From a virus, in the IMG/VR virus record IMGVR_UViG_3300003323_000390, positions 1 to 44,018 of that record: DNA of 44,018 nt, one strand, 5' to 3'. Made by a program: the position numbers and the translations under genes. The stretch's first letter is position 1, and each line of letters starts with the position of its first letter. Below are positions 29,727 through 37,956 of this stretch, one piece after another. The notes beneath the pieces are model-generated. The model was not told the origin of the DNA and made no database searches. It saw only the letters and a program-made list of their open reading frames with translations.

Positions 29727-30429
29727 GTTTCACTTTATCCTGACATTCCTTGAGAAAGCGAGGCCGATTCTTGGCCTGTGCCTGCGCGAGAATCTGCTTT
29801 CCGTTGCCGTTCCAATATGCGGTTTTCTTGTCGAGGAACGGATTGAATATCGCGACGCTAAGCACGCGATAGCCTCCGCGCCATTGCCCGTATGCTTTCG
29901 GTGGCTCCTTTGCTGGCTGTTTGCGCGAGTGAGAAGCAGTGACTTCGCCCGGAGCAGCAATCGACAATCCGAGCGATTGCCCAATCTGATACCATGATTT
30001 CCGGTAGAGAAACCGTGCCTGTTTCCGCTCGTTCACAAAGTCACTTTGCGCAGTTTGCATCCGTCGATTACGCTCCTCCATCAGCATCGAATACGCGGCA
30101 AATACTTCGGGAGGCATCCGCCAATCTCCGCGATACCACTTGTCATTGTAGTAAATGAATTCCTGACCGTTTTCGTTGACGATCAGTGATGGATTTTCGA
30201 GCGTGTGGAATGACGGGATGTAATTGATGCGGTTGCGATATTGCCGCGCCTGATTCCGGGCAATGAGTGATTCATTGCGGACTGGCGTTGTGGTCACGCA
30301 ATCGCGAAGAGTCGCGGTGACGTATCGCTGCATCTCTGGCTTGAAGCTATCGGCTCGCGTGGACTCCTTCAGCTTGCCAAGTCGCTTTCCAATAACGCCG
30401 AGTTGTGGGGCTAAGCGAAAGCCGGTCAT
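29695..30429 (-). CDS. Tail completion-like protein (244 aa)
   Basis: Starts MTGFRLAPQLGVIGKRLGKL, basic and helical N-terminus, then Trp/Tyr-rich segments (FIYYNDKWYRGDWRMPPEVF, RFLYRKSWYQIGQSLGLSIA) and a basic C-terminus. The position between the head-tail connector candidate and terminator matches lambda gpZ (minor tail protein); no family signature can be claimed. Confidence 0.55.
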   Translation of the reverse strand: MTGFRLAPQLGVIGKRLGKLKESTRADSFKPEMQRYVTATLRDCVTTTPVRNESLIARNQARQYRNRINYIPSFHTLENPSLIVNENGQEFIYYNDKWYRGDWRMPPEVFAAYSMLMEERNRRMQTAQSDFVNERKQARFLYRKSWYQIGQSLGLSIAAPGEVTASHSRKQPAKEPPKAYGQWRGGYRVLSVAIFNPFLDKKTAYWNGNGKQILAQAQAKNRPRFLKECQDKVKREISAARRSN

Positions 30430-30668
30430 CCAATTGTGATGGGAATATAAGATTCCGCTCTTTCCTTTGCCAAAAATGTTGCGTGAATTTTGGCTGGCAA
30501 ATCTGGCAAATTAATCGAATCAGTTTCAAAATGAGCAACGTGTGCCAAAATTTGCTCGGAATTGATTCGTTTTTGCAAAGTTACTTTAAACCCAAACTCT
30601 TCGTCCTCAACAATAAATGTTCCATTAATGAGGTTGAGTTCTTGTTGGAGATTGGAAGCTGTTTTCAT
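30426..30668 (-). CDS. Hypothetical protein (80 aa), start abuts palindromic element
   Basis: Starts MKTASNLQQELNLINGTFIV, a mixed alpha/beta domain. Its ATG (30666-30668) touches the palindromic element with no leader. If transcription starts at the element, the mRNA would have almost no 5' UTR. ATGA overlap with the following gene. Function unknown; head-tail region. Confidence 0.6.
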   Translation of the reverse strand: MKTASNLQQELNLINGTFIVEDEEFGFKVTLQKRINSEQILAHVAHFETDSINLPDLPAKIHATFLAKERAESYIPITIG

Positions 30669-30692
30669 AATTCCCGACTATAGACGGAAACT
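30669..30692 (-). promoter_or_regulatory. 24-bp palindromic element, copy 8 (abuts start at 30668)
   Basis: AATTCCCGAC, TATA, GACGGAAACT. The proximal half in gene direction is GTCGGGAATT. It also overlaps the stop of the 30691 gene. Lies inside the structural region, splitting it into two units. Confidence 0.75.
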
Positions 30693-31044
30693 ACTGCACA
30701 AGCAATGCCGAAACCCGAATCGACGGCTGTGTATTGTCGTCGTTTTCGAGTTTGTTGATGGTGTATCGCGCGCCTCCGATTACGACAATCGGGCGTTTCT
30801 GGATGGGGTCAGATTGGACGAGTGCGTATAGACCGCACGCTTGCGCCTCGGTGCGCAGAATGTCGAGAACGGTCCCGGCTTTCTTGTCATTGCCGACAAC
30901 GGACATTTGCCAACGCTGAGTAGTCGGGTCTTGGATAACGCGCAGGGTGGTGGACTCGTATTGAGCGGTAATGCCGCCCCAAGTGCGCCATTGGAATTCC
31001 CAAAGCTGAAGGGCTTTGTCGGTCCAGGTTGTGCGCGTTATCAT
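30691..31044 (-). CDS. Head-tail connector candidate (117 aa)
   Basis: Starts MITRTTWTDKALQLWEFQWR; the C-terminal half (KRPIVVIGGARYTINKLEND and IRVSALLVQ) is similar in style to gpFII-type head-tail joining proteins (a short beta strand, then a loop, then a final strand). The size equals lambda gpFII (117). Position after head genes is consistent. Not proven by motif. Confidence 0.5.
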   Translation of the reverse strand: MITRTTWTDKALQLWEFQWRTWGGITAQYESTTLRVIQDPTTQRWQMSVVGNDKKAGTVLDILRTEAQACGLYALVQSDPIQKRPIVVIGGARYTINKLENDDNTQPSIRVSALLVQ

Positions 31045-32333
31045 TGGAATCCTCCAAATCCAGAAAATGCCGAGAATGCACCGAATCCGCTTATTGCAAT
31101 ACTGGAAGGAGGAGAGGGGATGAGCGCTAATACGCCGTTGTAAAAATCCTCTGCACCATATTCTGCACCAGTTGCGTCAAGATGCGTTCCGTCTGTAGTG
31201 TGCAAAAGCGTTCCGTTGGGATTATTGAGACGGACATCCCCAGCTATATCCGTAACGCCATCCCAACTAACCCCAATATGGATTGGGTCTAAAATTTCTG
31301 CATCCGCAATCACCCTATCATCCTCAAAGGTTGGCGGAGTAATTCCTCCTGATCTAGGCAAGTATGTGCCGGTTCCCACAATGAACCCATTGGATTTAAG
31401 GTTTTCGCAAAGCGTTTTGATGTGGTCAATGACTTGGGGTTCGGTAGCCCCAAAATAACTGTCGTTCGTGCATTCCCAAGCTAGGCAGATGTTGTATGGC
31501 CGATTCTCATCCAGAAGAGGATAGATCATGTCTGGCGCAACAGTAATCATCGTTGCCGTCGTGATCGAATCGACCCCGCAATTCATCACGTCAAATCCAT
31601 CTCCAAGCATGTCCTGAAGCTGTGCTGGAATTGATTCAGTAAGCGGATTTGGAAGGAGGTATCCTCGGAATAGTGAATTTCCGAAGCACACAACGAGCGG
31701 TGAAATCCCGTAGGATTCCACCCATCCGCTCATCAGTCCCGAAATCTCAACATCAGAAAGTTTTCTGTCATAGAATCCAATCTCTGCAATCAATCCCGCA
31801 AATTTGAAGGAAGCGAACCCTCCAATATTGTCAAATGTCAGCGTGTCGTTCGTGATGTTGTTTAACAAACCTCGGGGAACCTCGCTTCCATTTCGGTTGA
31901 TTTTACTTGTTGTTGCATCGTGTGCCCAAACAACAAAAAACCATGCTCCATAATGAAACCCAAGGAAGCTATCTTGATGCCCGCTAGCGGTTACGACAAT
32001 CCCATTGATACTGTCGTCAAGCGCGATGAAATTTTGAGCAGCCCCGCCAGCTACCAAAAGAAGCCCGGGCGTAGTTGCTCGGAATACTGCAAAAAATGTG
32101 CATTCCCCGCTAGTGACTGAAGGGACCGAAAAAGAAGAAGCGCCATCAAATAAAATGGCATTCTTTCCGTTTTTTATATCCGTCTTAAGTTTGGGTGAGC
32201 CGCTGTCTGTTGTGGCGTCTTGATTTTGGCCGCTTGAATCTATCAGTTCGGAAAGCGTATCTCCATCCGATCCGGGTTGATCCTCTCCTAGATAATACCG
32301 TTTTAGGCCGCTATAGTCTGTAGGGGAAGCCAT
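31041..32333 (-). CDS. LamG-like plus SGNH/GDSL hydrolase virion protein
   Basis: 430 residues. N-terminal ~1-205 is a LamG/concanavalin-like beta-sandwich (KNAILFDGASSFSVPSVTSG, GAWFFVVWAHDATTSKINRN, FAGLIAEIGFYDRKLSDVEI). Residues ~212-405 form an SGNH hydrolase: GNSL with nucleophile S220, G253 (NCGVDS), N290 (WECTND) and D381/H384 in DGTHLD. Such enzymes deacetylate or de-esterify glycans. Together with the downstream glycosyltransferase gene it suggests capsid or tail decoration with a glycan-processing enzyme. Confidence 0.8.
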   Translation of the reverse strand: MASPTDYSGLKRYYLGEDQPGSDGDTLSELIDSSGQNQDATTDSGSPKLKTDIKNGKNAILFDGASSFSVPSVTSGECTFFAVFRATTPGLLLVAGGAAQNFIALDDSINGIVVTASGHQDSFLGFHYGAWFFVVWAHDATTSKINRNGSEVPRGLLNNITNDTLTFDNIGGFASFKFAGLIAEIGFYDRKLSDVEISGLMSGWVESYGISPLVVCFGNSLFRGYLLPNPLTESIPAQLQDMLGDGFDVMNCGVDSITTATMITVAPDMIYPLLDENRPYNICLAWECTNDSYFGATEPQVIDHIKTLCENLKSNGFIVGTGTYLPRSGGITPPTFEDDRVIADAEILDPIHIGVSWDGVTDIAGDVRLNNPNGTLLHTTDGTHLDATGAEYGAEDFYNGVLALIPSPPSSIAISGFGAFSAFSGFGGFQ

Positions 32334-32336
32334 TTT

Positions 32337-32594
32337 TTACGCATTTACCAAAGTCGCTTTTCCGCTTGTAAGCGTAAGCGCAGTTGCCCCATTACCGGGA
32401 AATGGAAAGAAGCACCCCTGCGGAATAATAATGCTCGTTAGTGTTCCTTCCCAAGCCGCACACGTCATTGACGCAATAATCACATCAGACGAATGCGCAA
32501 AAATTCCGCAATATGGGCCAGCGTTACTGCTTGTATCCGAAACGTAAATGCCGCCCTGCGTTGCAAAAGTGACGTTGAAATTTTCGTTTCTCAT
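32337..32594 (-). CDS. Small virion-associated protein (85 aa)
   Basis: ATG at 32594 (MRNENFNVTFATQGGIYVSD) is preferred to an upstream start inside the glycosyltransferase gene. The beta-rich product resembles short trimeric structural or tip proteins of phages (SSDVIIASMTCAAWEGTLTS, IIIPQGCFFPFPGNGATALT). Role inferred. Confidence 0.6.
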   Translation of the reverse strand: MRNENFNVTFATQGGIYVSDTSSNAGPYCGIFAHSSDVIIASMTCAAWEGTLTSIIIPQGCFFPFPGNGATALTLTSGKATLVNA

Positions 32595-32599
32595 AGGCG

Positions 32600-33241
32600 T
32601 TAGTATGTTCCTGGGATTGGATAAGAGCAAGAACCCTCGTGCAGAACAGCGATGCGAGGGTCTACGAGTATTTTGCCGCCGTGTTTGCGGTATAAGTCAC
32701 AGAAAGCGTAGTCCTCGCTATGACCACCGGGCAAGCCTTGCCAGAATAGATTGCGCTCAGTTTGAGTTTCCTCGCAGAAGTATTTCGGAACGTGTTGGGC
32801 AAGCATCTCGAATACGGTTCGATGAACATTCAAGAATCCGCGAGCGCATCGCGCCACTTCTCGTGGATAGGGCCTGCCATCTTCGGCGAAGGGGGTAGGG
32901 TCGGAATCGAGTGGGATAACTGGAAATTCCAATCCTGGCCGTTTCTTGGGATATACGCCAGAGATGAAAGGAAGATCATGCGACAAAAGCAATCGAACGC
33001 AATCAGGTGTAAACTTCTCGTCGGTATCGATGACTATCATTCGGTCATGGCCCGAATCGAGAAAGGCATTCGTAGCCAACTGCATCGCCCCGTCAGGATA
33101 CGGATACGAAAAACTGTCTACTGTTGCTTTTCGGCCATTTGTCACATCGGACATAAAAAGGCCAATCATCGAAACCGCCCAAGACGTTCGAGATAGGCCC
33201 ATGCCGTTGTCGATAATGGGAAAATACAGGGATTCAAGCAT
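32600..33241 (-). CDS. Glycosyltransferase (GT-A, family 2-like)
   Basis: From ATG at 33241 (MLESLYFPIIDNGMGLSRTS) 213 residues. It has the GT-A nucleotide/metal site DRMIVIDTDEKFTPDCVRLL (DTD at the DxD position), a central acceptor loop, and the C-terminal GGHSEDYAFCDLYRKHGGKI and DPRIAVLHEG, as in many phage glycosyltransferases (catalytic Asp/Glu and His). Located among head genes; it may glycosylate a capsid or DNA component. A TTG start at 33256 would overlap the terminator. Confidence 0.8.
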   Translation of the reverse strand: MLESLYFPIIDNGMGLSRTSWAVSMIGLFMSDVTNGRKATVDSFSYPYPDGAMQLATNAFLDSGHDRMIVIDTDEKFTPDCVRLLLSHDLPFISGVYPKKRPGLEFPVIPLDSDPTPFAEDGRPYPREVARCARGFLNVHRTVFEMLAQHVPKYFCEETQTERNLFWQGLPGGHSEDYAFCDLYRKHGGKILVDPRIAVLHEGSCSYPIPGTY

Positions 33242-33254
33242 GATGCATTCTATC

Positions 33255-33304
33255 AAAAAATGAGCCGCGATGGAAATGAAACTCCATCGCGGCTCGTGCT
33301 TTTT
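33255..33304. terminator. Bidirectional terminator after head genes
   Basis: GAGCCGCGATGGA (33262-33274), loop AATGAAAC, TCCATCGCGGCTC (33283-33295): a perfect 13-bp stem. The plus side carries TTTTT and the minus side TTTTTT (A-run at 33255-33260). In minus direction it stops the head operon before the glycosyltransferase gene. No operon promoter is apparent between it and 33241. Confidence 0.85.
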
Positions 33305-33321
33305 ACCCCTAACTCGAAAGG

Positions 33322-33618
33322 TTATTTTTTCTCAAACTCAGCCTTAAACTGCTCTTTGGTTCCTTCCCAGAAGTGCTCATTGTTCTTGAGCTTGTGGGTG
33401 CGTCCATCCTCCGCATCCTCAACGATCTTGAGCTTGAACTCTTCGCCAGCGGAATTCTTGAACGTGCCGTCTTTGTATTCGTCCAAGTCACTTGCGGATG
33501 GCTGAGCAATCAAAAGTGGAGCGGCTTTCGCTTTGGCAAGTTCGGCCTGAGTTTTCTCAAGCTGTTCCTGCAATTCGAGGTTTTGATTTTCGAGGTCTTC
33601 TTTGGTAGGTCCAGACAT
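33322..33618 (-). CDS. Small coiled-coil protein next to major capsid gene (98 aa)
   Basis: ATG at 33618 (MSGPTKEDLENQNLELQEQL) is preferred to a start within the capsid gene. N-terminal coiled coil (LEKTQAELAKAKAA) and a C-terminal charged segment (DAEDGRTHKLKNNEHFWEGT). Its position equals lambda gpFI (after the capsid gene); function by position only. Confidence 0.6.
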   Translation of the reverse strand: MSGPTKEDLENQNLELQEQLEKTQAELAKAKAAPLLIAQPSASDLDEYKDGTFKNSAGEEFKLKIVEDAEDGRTHKLKNNEHFWEGTKEQFKAEFEKK

Positions 33619-33622
33619 AGGA

Positions 33623-34663
33623 TTAGGAATACTGAGTTGCGATAAGATCGCCTCCACGGGAATTCCCGATGTATGGCGCATTGGACATTTTAACCCGAAC
33701 GATTTCCGAATCAATGGTGAAGTCGGGATACGTCTCAACGTAATTTCCGCCCGCAAAGCTGGCTGCGTTTTCATCTGTGGAAGGACGGCCATTCACATAG
33801 CCTTCCCAATACAGATTTGCGCCAACGCCGCCCAGAATGGGAACGCCAACGCCGCCAGTCATGCTAGCGGTAGTCTTGCCGCTTGCGCCAACCCAGATGT
33901 AGGTATTGCTCCAAATCTGAGAGAGCGAAGGCGTAGCGCCATCCGCTGCGTTGTTGTAGTAGCTGTCACCGATCAGCACTTGCTTGATGCCATACTCGGC
34001 AAGCGCCTGCTGAATGGTGTTAAGCGTGACATCCATGCCCGGGCGAAGGGTGCCCGCAACATATCCCTGAACAAGCGTCGCTTGACGGATGCGCTCAAAC
34101 ACAGGACCGCTCATCACGACCGTATCAGCGAGTTCACCCTTGGCCTTGACGCGGCGAGTGGCTGCAATCACGTCCGCAATAAAAGAGATGGTCGCAAGAT
34201 TTGCGGCGGTATAAGCAACGCTGGAATTCGTGGCTGCGCCGAAGTTCGTAGTGTTGAAAATCTGAGCGCTGGTCAGTTTCTCATTGGTTAGGGCGGCGGT
34301 CTGGCCGAAACGCGCCATGAAAAATTGCTCAACATTCAGATACCCAGCGTAGTCGAGCGAGGTTTCATTCGGAATGACGACTTCTTGGCCGCGCAGGGTC
34401 ACGGTCATCGTGTCGTCGCCAAACTTGGCCGTAATGCGCTCGAACTTCGTGCCGGGAGCGTGAATGAATTTGTTGTCATCAATCACGCGAAGCGCCTGCG
34501 TATCAGCCAAAGTCGCTTTGACAATGTGGGCGGTGCGCCGATTGATGCCAAACGGAGGCAGAATCTTGTTGGCGATAAGCCCTTGAACGGCTCCTTCGCC
34601 TTCGACAATAGCCATTGCCAGTTCCTGGCGAGGCCGTGCAGTGGACGTGGTAAATACTGGCAT
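33623..34663 (-). CDS. Major capsid protein (HK97-fold, gpE-like)
   Basis: 346 residues. Segments FGINRRTAHIVKATLADTQA, LRVIDDNKFIHAPGTKFERI, FNTTNFGAATNSSVAYTAAN and WSNTYIWVGASGKTTASMTG fit a lambda gpE-like HK97-fold capsid protein in length and in the A-domain/P-domain pattern. It lies after the decoration and protease genes, and is followed by a gpFI-like gene. It should form hexamers and pentamers of the head. Confidence 0.78.
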   Translation of the reverse strand: MPVFTTSTARPRQELAMAIVEGEGAVQGLIANKILPPFGINRRTAHIVKATLADTQALRVIDDNKFIHAPGTKFERITAKFGDDTMTVTLRGQEVVIPNETSLDYAGYLNVEQFFMARFGQTAALTNEKLTSAQIFNTTNFGAATNSSVAYTAANLATISFIADVIAATRRVKAKGELADTVVMSGPVFERIRQATLVQGYVAGTLRPGMDVTLNTIQQALAEYGIKQVLIGDSYYNNAADGATPSLSQIWSNTYIWVGASGKTTASMTGGVGVPILGGVGANLYWEGYVNGRPSTDENAASFAGGNYVETYPDFTIDSEIVRVKMSNAPYIGNSRGGDLIATQYS

Positions 34664-34685
34664 GGTTGGTTATTGGGTTGAAATG

Positions 34686-35060
34686 TTAGGCAACAGAGAA
34701 CAACTCGACTTCGCCGAGAACGCCATCGCCGGAAGCTGCCATCGTCCACCGACCGCACAACGCGGCATTGGTAGACGTGACGCTGAATTTACCAGCGGCA
34801 GCGGCATAGGCGAGAGCGCCAACGGTAGAAGCCTCGGAAGCGAGCGCCGGAACTTTCCCGCCGCCGCTCATGGAAGCGGCATCGCCGGGAGAACTGGCTT
34901 CGATGGCAGTCAGGGTGACATAATCACCGCGAGTGGTCGCATCGGCCACGGCGGTAGTTCCAGACGAATCGCGGGTTACGCGGACCCCGCGAGCCTGAGC
35001 GACATTCGTTGCAATGATCGTGCGCGGCTCAATGCCGACATAGGTAGCTTGGAGTGCCAT
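34686..35060 (-). CDS. Capsid decoration protein candidate (124 aa)
   Basis: Starts MALQATYVGIEPRTIIATNV, beta-rich and Ala/Gly/Thr-rich (VRVTRDSSGTTAVADATTRG; KVPALASEASTVGALAYAAA). Size and position before the capsid gene match gpD-like or DUF2190-type head decoration proteins. Assignment by position and composition. Confidence 0.6.
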   Translation of the reverse strand: MALQATYVGIEPRTIIATNVAQARGVRVTRDSSGTTAVADATTRGDYVTLTAIEASSPGDAASMSGGGKVPALASEASTVGALAYAAAAGKFSVTSTNAALCGRWTMAASGDGVLGEVELFSVA

Positions 35061-35072
35061 AGTTGTGTGAGA

Positions 35073-35972
35073 TTAAGCCTTACCAGCCGCAACGGCGGCG
35101 TTGTAGATAGCGGGTTTGTCCTGCGCGAGACGGAGAATCGCGGTCGGACGATCTTTCGCGCCAGCAGAAAGCTGGGCGGTAATCGCTGCCTCGAATTCGT
35201 CACCGGCTTTCTGATGACCGAGAGCGAGAGCGCCTGTTGCGCCAATGTCTTTGGTAAACTCGGCCTTTGCCAGAAGCGCAATCGACTTCTTTTCGTCATC
35301 GCTAATCGCGGCTGGCTTGAAATTCGCCAGAGCGGCGGTGAGTTTGTCTTCGGTAAGCACGCCTTCCGGCACAGCGGGTTTGAAGTTCGCCAAGGCTGCC
35401 GTGAGGTCATCCTTAGACACAGATTGCTCTTTGATAAGAGCGATGATTTCTTCCTTGGTCATATCGTTTTCTTCGGGGTTGGCTTTAGAAAGCAGTGAAT
35501 AAGTTGCGGCACCTTGCGCTACCAAGTCGCAAGCCTCAAAAGAGGACGGGATGCAATCGGCATCGAATTGAGAATACCCGTAGACAGCCGAAAGCATGAT
35601 ATTCCCGGGCTCGTTCTCTGCGCTCCACAAAGCCTTGTCGCGATACTGCCCCGGCGACAAATGAAGATCAGCAATCAGGCTTCCGCTGTCATCGCGACGG
35701 AATGTCTTAAGCATTCCAACGCGGTCGTGAATCGCATCGGTTTCTTTTCCGAACCAATCGTGCGACCAGTGCGACGGAATCGCCCGATTGCCCGCGTGGG
35801 ACATCAGCGCATCAATGTGCTTGTCGCTAACCGTGAAAGTTTTGGGTTTTCCATCCTTGCCCTTAAAAGTCGCTTTTGCGCCAAGCTCCATGACTTTGAC
35901 TCCACGAATGATTCCCTTATCCGCGTCGATGGCGCTTTGGGAGAAACTGGCTTGGAGTCGTGCAATTGGCAT
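35073..35972 (-). CDS. Prohead protease fused to scaffold-like C-terminus
   Basis: 299 residues. N-terminal half looks like a prohead serine protease: PSHWSHDWFGKETDAIHDRV (His candidate near 96) and NEPGNIMLSAVYGYSQF (Ser candidate in LSAVYG). The C-terminal half is an Ala/Lys-rich helical segment with a repeat (LTAALANFKPA twice), typical of a scaffold part. A protease-scaffold fusion is known in many phages. It overlaps no gene at its start; the 35973-36055 gap is a divergent intergenic region. Confidence 0.72.
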   Translation of the reverse strand: MPIARLQASFSQSAIDADKGIIRGVKVMELGAKATFKGKDGKPKTFTVSDKHIDALMSHAGNRAIPSHWSHDWFGKETDAIHDRVGMLKTFRRDDSGSLIADLHLSPGQYRDKALWSAENEPGNIMLSAVYGYSQFDADCIPSSFEACDLVAQGAATYSLLSKANPEENDMTKEEIIALIKEQSVSKDDLTAALANFKPAVPEGVLTEDKLTAALANFKPAAISDDEKKSIALLAKAEFTKDIGATGALALGHQKAGDEFEAAITAQLSAGAKDRPTAILRLAQDKPAIYNAAVAAGKA

Positions 35973-35996
35973 TTCCTTGTTTCGCTTCTCTCACAT

Positions 35997-36026
35997 TTGC
36001 GAAACACACACAAGATATTTTCGCAA
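35997..36026. promoter_or_regulatory. Inverted repeat in divergent gap
   Basis: TTGCGAAA (35997-36004) and TTTCGCAA (36019-36026) form a perfect 8-bp inverted repeat between the divergent protease and secreted-protein genes. It could be an operator. The following GATTTATTACG is AT-rich as at a promoter, but no clear -35/-10 pair is seen. Confidence 0.45.
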
Positions 36027-36055
36027 TTTCGAGAAAGATTTATTACGATTGAGAA

Positions 36056-36406
36056 ATGCGAATCCTACTCGCGCTGTTGATGCTATCCGATTTTGTCTTG
36101 GCTGGATTGCCCGAAGGAGCGGGGCCGCGCCCTCCGGTTACGACCAAATACGTCCCAGAATTCATCAACGAAGTCATGCGGGACATCATGCGCGATCCGC
36201 CCGCGATGTATTACTACGGATGGACGCAACCAGAGCTACGCACGACGAAAGTTGGCAACAAAGAAATCGGCTGGTGGTCGATGGAAATCACGATCAGCGG
36301 CAACAACGGCTACCGGCAATACATGGGCGTCAGGCAGACTACTTTCCGTCTGACAATTGAGAATATGCGCGTGACGCGAATTCTCGTCGTGGATACCAAA
36401 TACTAG
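36056..36406 (+). CDS. Secreted protein (116 aa), paralogue of 25017-25352
   Basis: Signal peptide MRILLALLMLSDFVLA, then GLPEGAGPRPPVTTKYVPEF and a domain aligned with the 25017 gene (GWWSMEITISGNNGYRQYMG; RLTIENMRVTRILVV). It is the only plus-strand gene in this part. Its TAG stop shares CTAG with the convergent portal stop, exactly as the other paralogue does with tape measure. Function unknown; likely periplasmic accessory. Confidence 0.75.
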   Translation: MRILLALLMLSDFVLAGLPEGAGPRPPVTTKYVPEFINEVMRDIMRDPPAMYYYGWTQPELRTTKVGNKEIGWWSMEITISGNNGYRQYMGVRQTTFRLTIENMRVTRILVVDTKY

Positions 36407-37956
36407 TCCGTAAGTGCGGGCTGTTCGATCTGCTTTGGCTGCTCCTGCTGCGATTGAGGGGGCTGCGGATTATCCGTCAATTGCATGATGTCATTGATGG
36501 TAATCGTGCCCTCGTAGCCAGCATCCTTCAAAAGCCGATTGGCGTCTTGAACGTCCTTGGTTGATTCGATAGCGGCTTGGACCTTGGCGCGACGAACTGT
36601 GTTCCAATCGCGGTTTGTTTCCGCGCAGATTTCCTGCGGAGATTCTAGGCCGCTGCGGAGCATCTGAATGTTCTCCTTGGCGTCGTAGAACGCATCCGTT
36701 GTGGGCGACACAGGAAACATGAACGTGCCGCTCATAATGTTCGGATGCGGACGAAACACGCCGCGCCGGATTGCGTCGAGAATGGAAATTGTGCGGATTT
36801 TGTTTAGATTCGGGCGATGGATTCGATTCTGAATGCGCGTGAATTCCTTGGTGACTTTGTTGATGTCCAAGCGACTTGGGGCACCGCCTACCTTTTCTGG
36901 GGAAACCAAAAAAGAATACGTCAATGCCAACGCAATCGCTACGCGCTGATCCGAAAATTCACAACCCTTAATCAACTCATCTCCCGGCATCTCAACGCGC
37001 ATTGCCTCCATCGTATCGCCGGTATAGCCAGCTTCCACAACGGGACCATTGCCAATACGTTCGTAGTATCGGATGCCAAAGTCATCCAGTGCGCCATTGT
37101 CGGTGTAGCTGTATTCCGCGCCAGCCTCTCCACGGCAATTCGTCACCCAAAAAGCGGTTTTCGCCTGCCGTTGTGCGGCATCCATGCCGTATTGGAAAAG
37201 CGTCTCTCCCTTTTCCATATGGATGAGAGCATTGGCAAATTTCGTGACGCCGCGCACACCCCGGAATGAAGACGGGTCACGATAAAACATCACATCGGAC
37301 GCGGGATAGACGCGCGGGTTTCCATACCACGATTCGATGCGCTCGTAGATTTTGTAAGCAACGCACTCGCCACCGCGAAAATAACGACCTGCCAAATAGC
37401 GCGTTCCGTCAGGCATCTCCTGAACGCCGGTATAGACATACGGTTCGCCAAGCTGATCCGCTGAAAACTCCATCAGTTTCAATTCGCCATTCGAGCCGTA
37501 ATACCACGCCAAGCCAGCGTCGCCTCGAACGGGGCATTCGATATCGCCAGTGCGGGAAACAGCATCTTGCATTGAGCAATCCGTTCCCATGTTTGCCCAT
37601 ACGCCGCCGCATCCATCGTCACCCTGAAGATACTGCTTTAGGTCGCGATTCAATCCTTCGTCGCCCGTAGTCGGATTGTAGAAGATTTGGGACGAGCAAT
37701 AGTTTTGCCGCTGCGCCAAATACGCTGCCGCAATCGGGCAATTCTTCGCGACTTCCTCGGAAGTGAACATCATTCCTACGCGCTGAATCTGAGCGAAGCT
37801 GGAATTCTCATTGGTTCCAATGCGGCTTCCAACAGTGTTTGTCGGACCAGGAATGGCGGCTTTATATCCCGCGAGCATTGCAAGGCAGCGCTGGCCAAAT
37901 GCCTTTAGCGCAGTGCCGATGGTGAGCGGTTCTGTTACGGACGGGAGGGCTTTCAT
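36403..37956 (-). CDS. Portal protein (lambda gpB-like)
   Basis: Start at 37956 (MKALPSVTEPLTIGTALKAF) is chosen because it makes an ATGA overlap with the gpW-like gene; a longer start at 37986 exists. 517 residues in the lambda-family portal pattern: SSFAQIQRVGMMFTSEEVAK, MQDAVSRTGDIECPVRGDAG, DVMFYRDPSSFRGVRGVTKF (the conserved RGV...F core), and a Gln/Pro-rich tail. It forms the dodecameric DNA gate of the head. Confidence 0.85.
   Translation of the reverse strand: MKALPSVTEPLTIGTALKAFGQRCLAMLAGYKAAIPGPTNTVGSRIGTNENSSFAQIQRVGMMFTSEEVAKNCPIAAAYLAQRQNYCSSQIFYNPTTGDEGLNRDLKQYLQGDDGCGGVWANMGTDCSMQDAVSRTGDIECPVRGDAGLAWYYGSNGELKLMEFSADQLGEPYVYTGVQEMPDGTRYLAGRYFRGGECVAYKIYERIESWYGNPRVYPASDVMFYRDPSSFRGVRGVTKFANALIHMEKGETLFQYGMDAAQRQAKTAFWVTNCRGEAGAEYSYTDNGALDDFGIRYYERIGNGPVVEAGYTGDTMEAMRVEMPGDELIKGCEFSDQRVAIALALTYSFLVSPEKVGGAPSRLDINKVTKEFTRIQNRIHRPNLNKIRTISILDAIRRGVFRPHPNIMSGTFMFPVSPTTDAFYDAKENIQMLRSGLESPQEICAETNRDWNTVRRAKVQAAIESTKDVQDANRLLKDAGYEGTITINDIMQLTDNPQPPQSQQEQPKQIEQPALTD

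Noticed and set aside
32300-32330. GCTATAGTC in the start of the LamG-SGNH gene
   Set aside because: Inside coding sequence with no second arm of the element.
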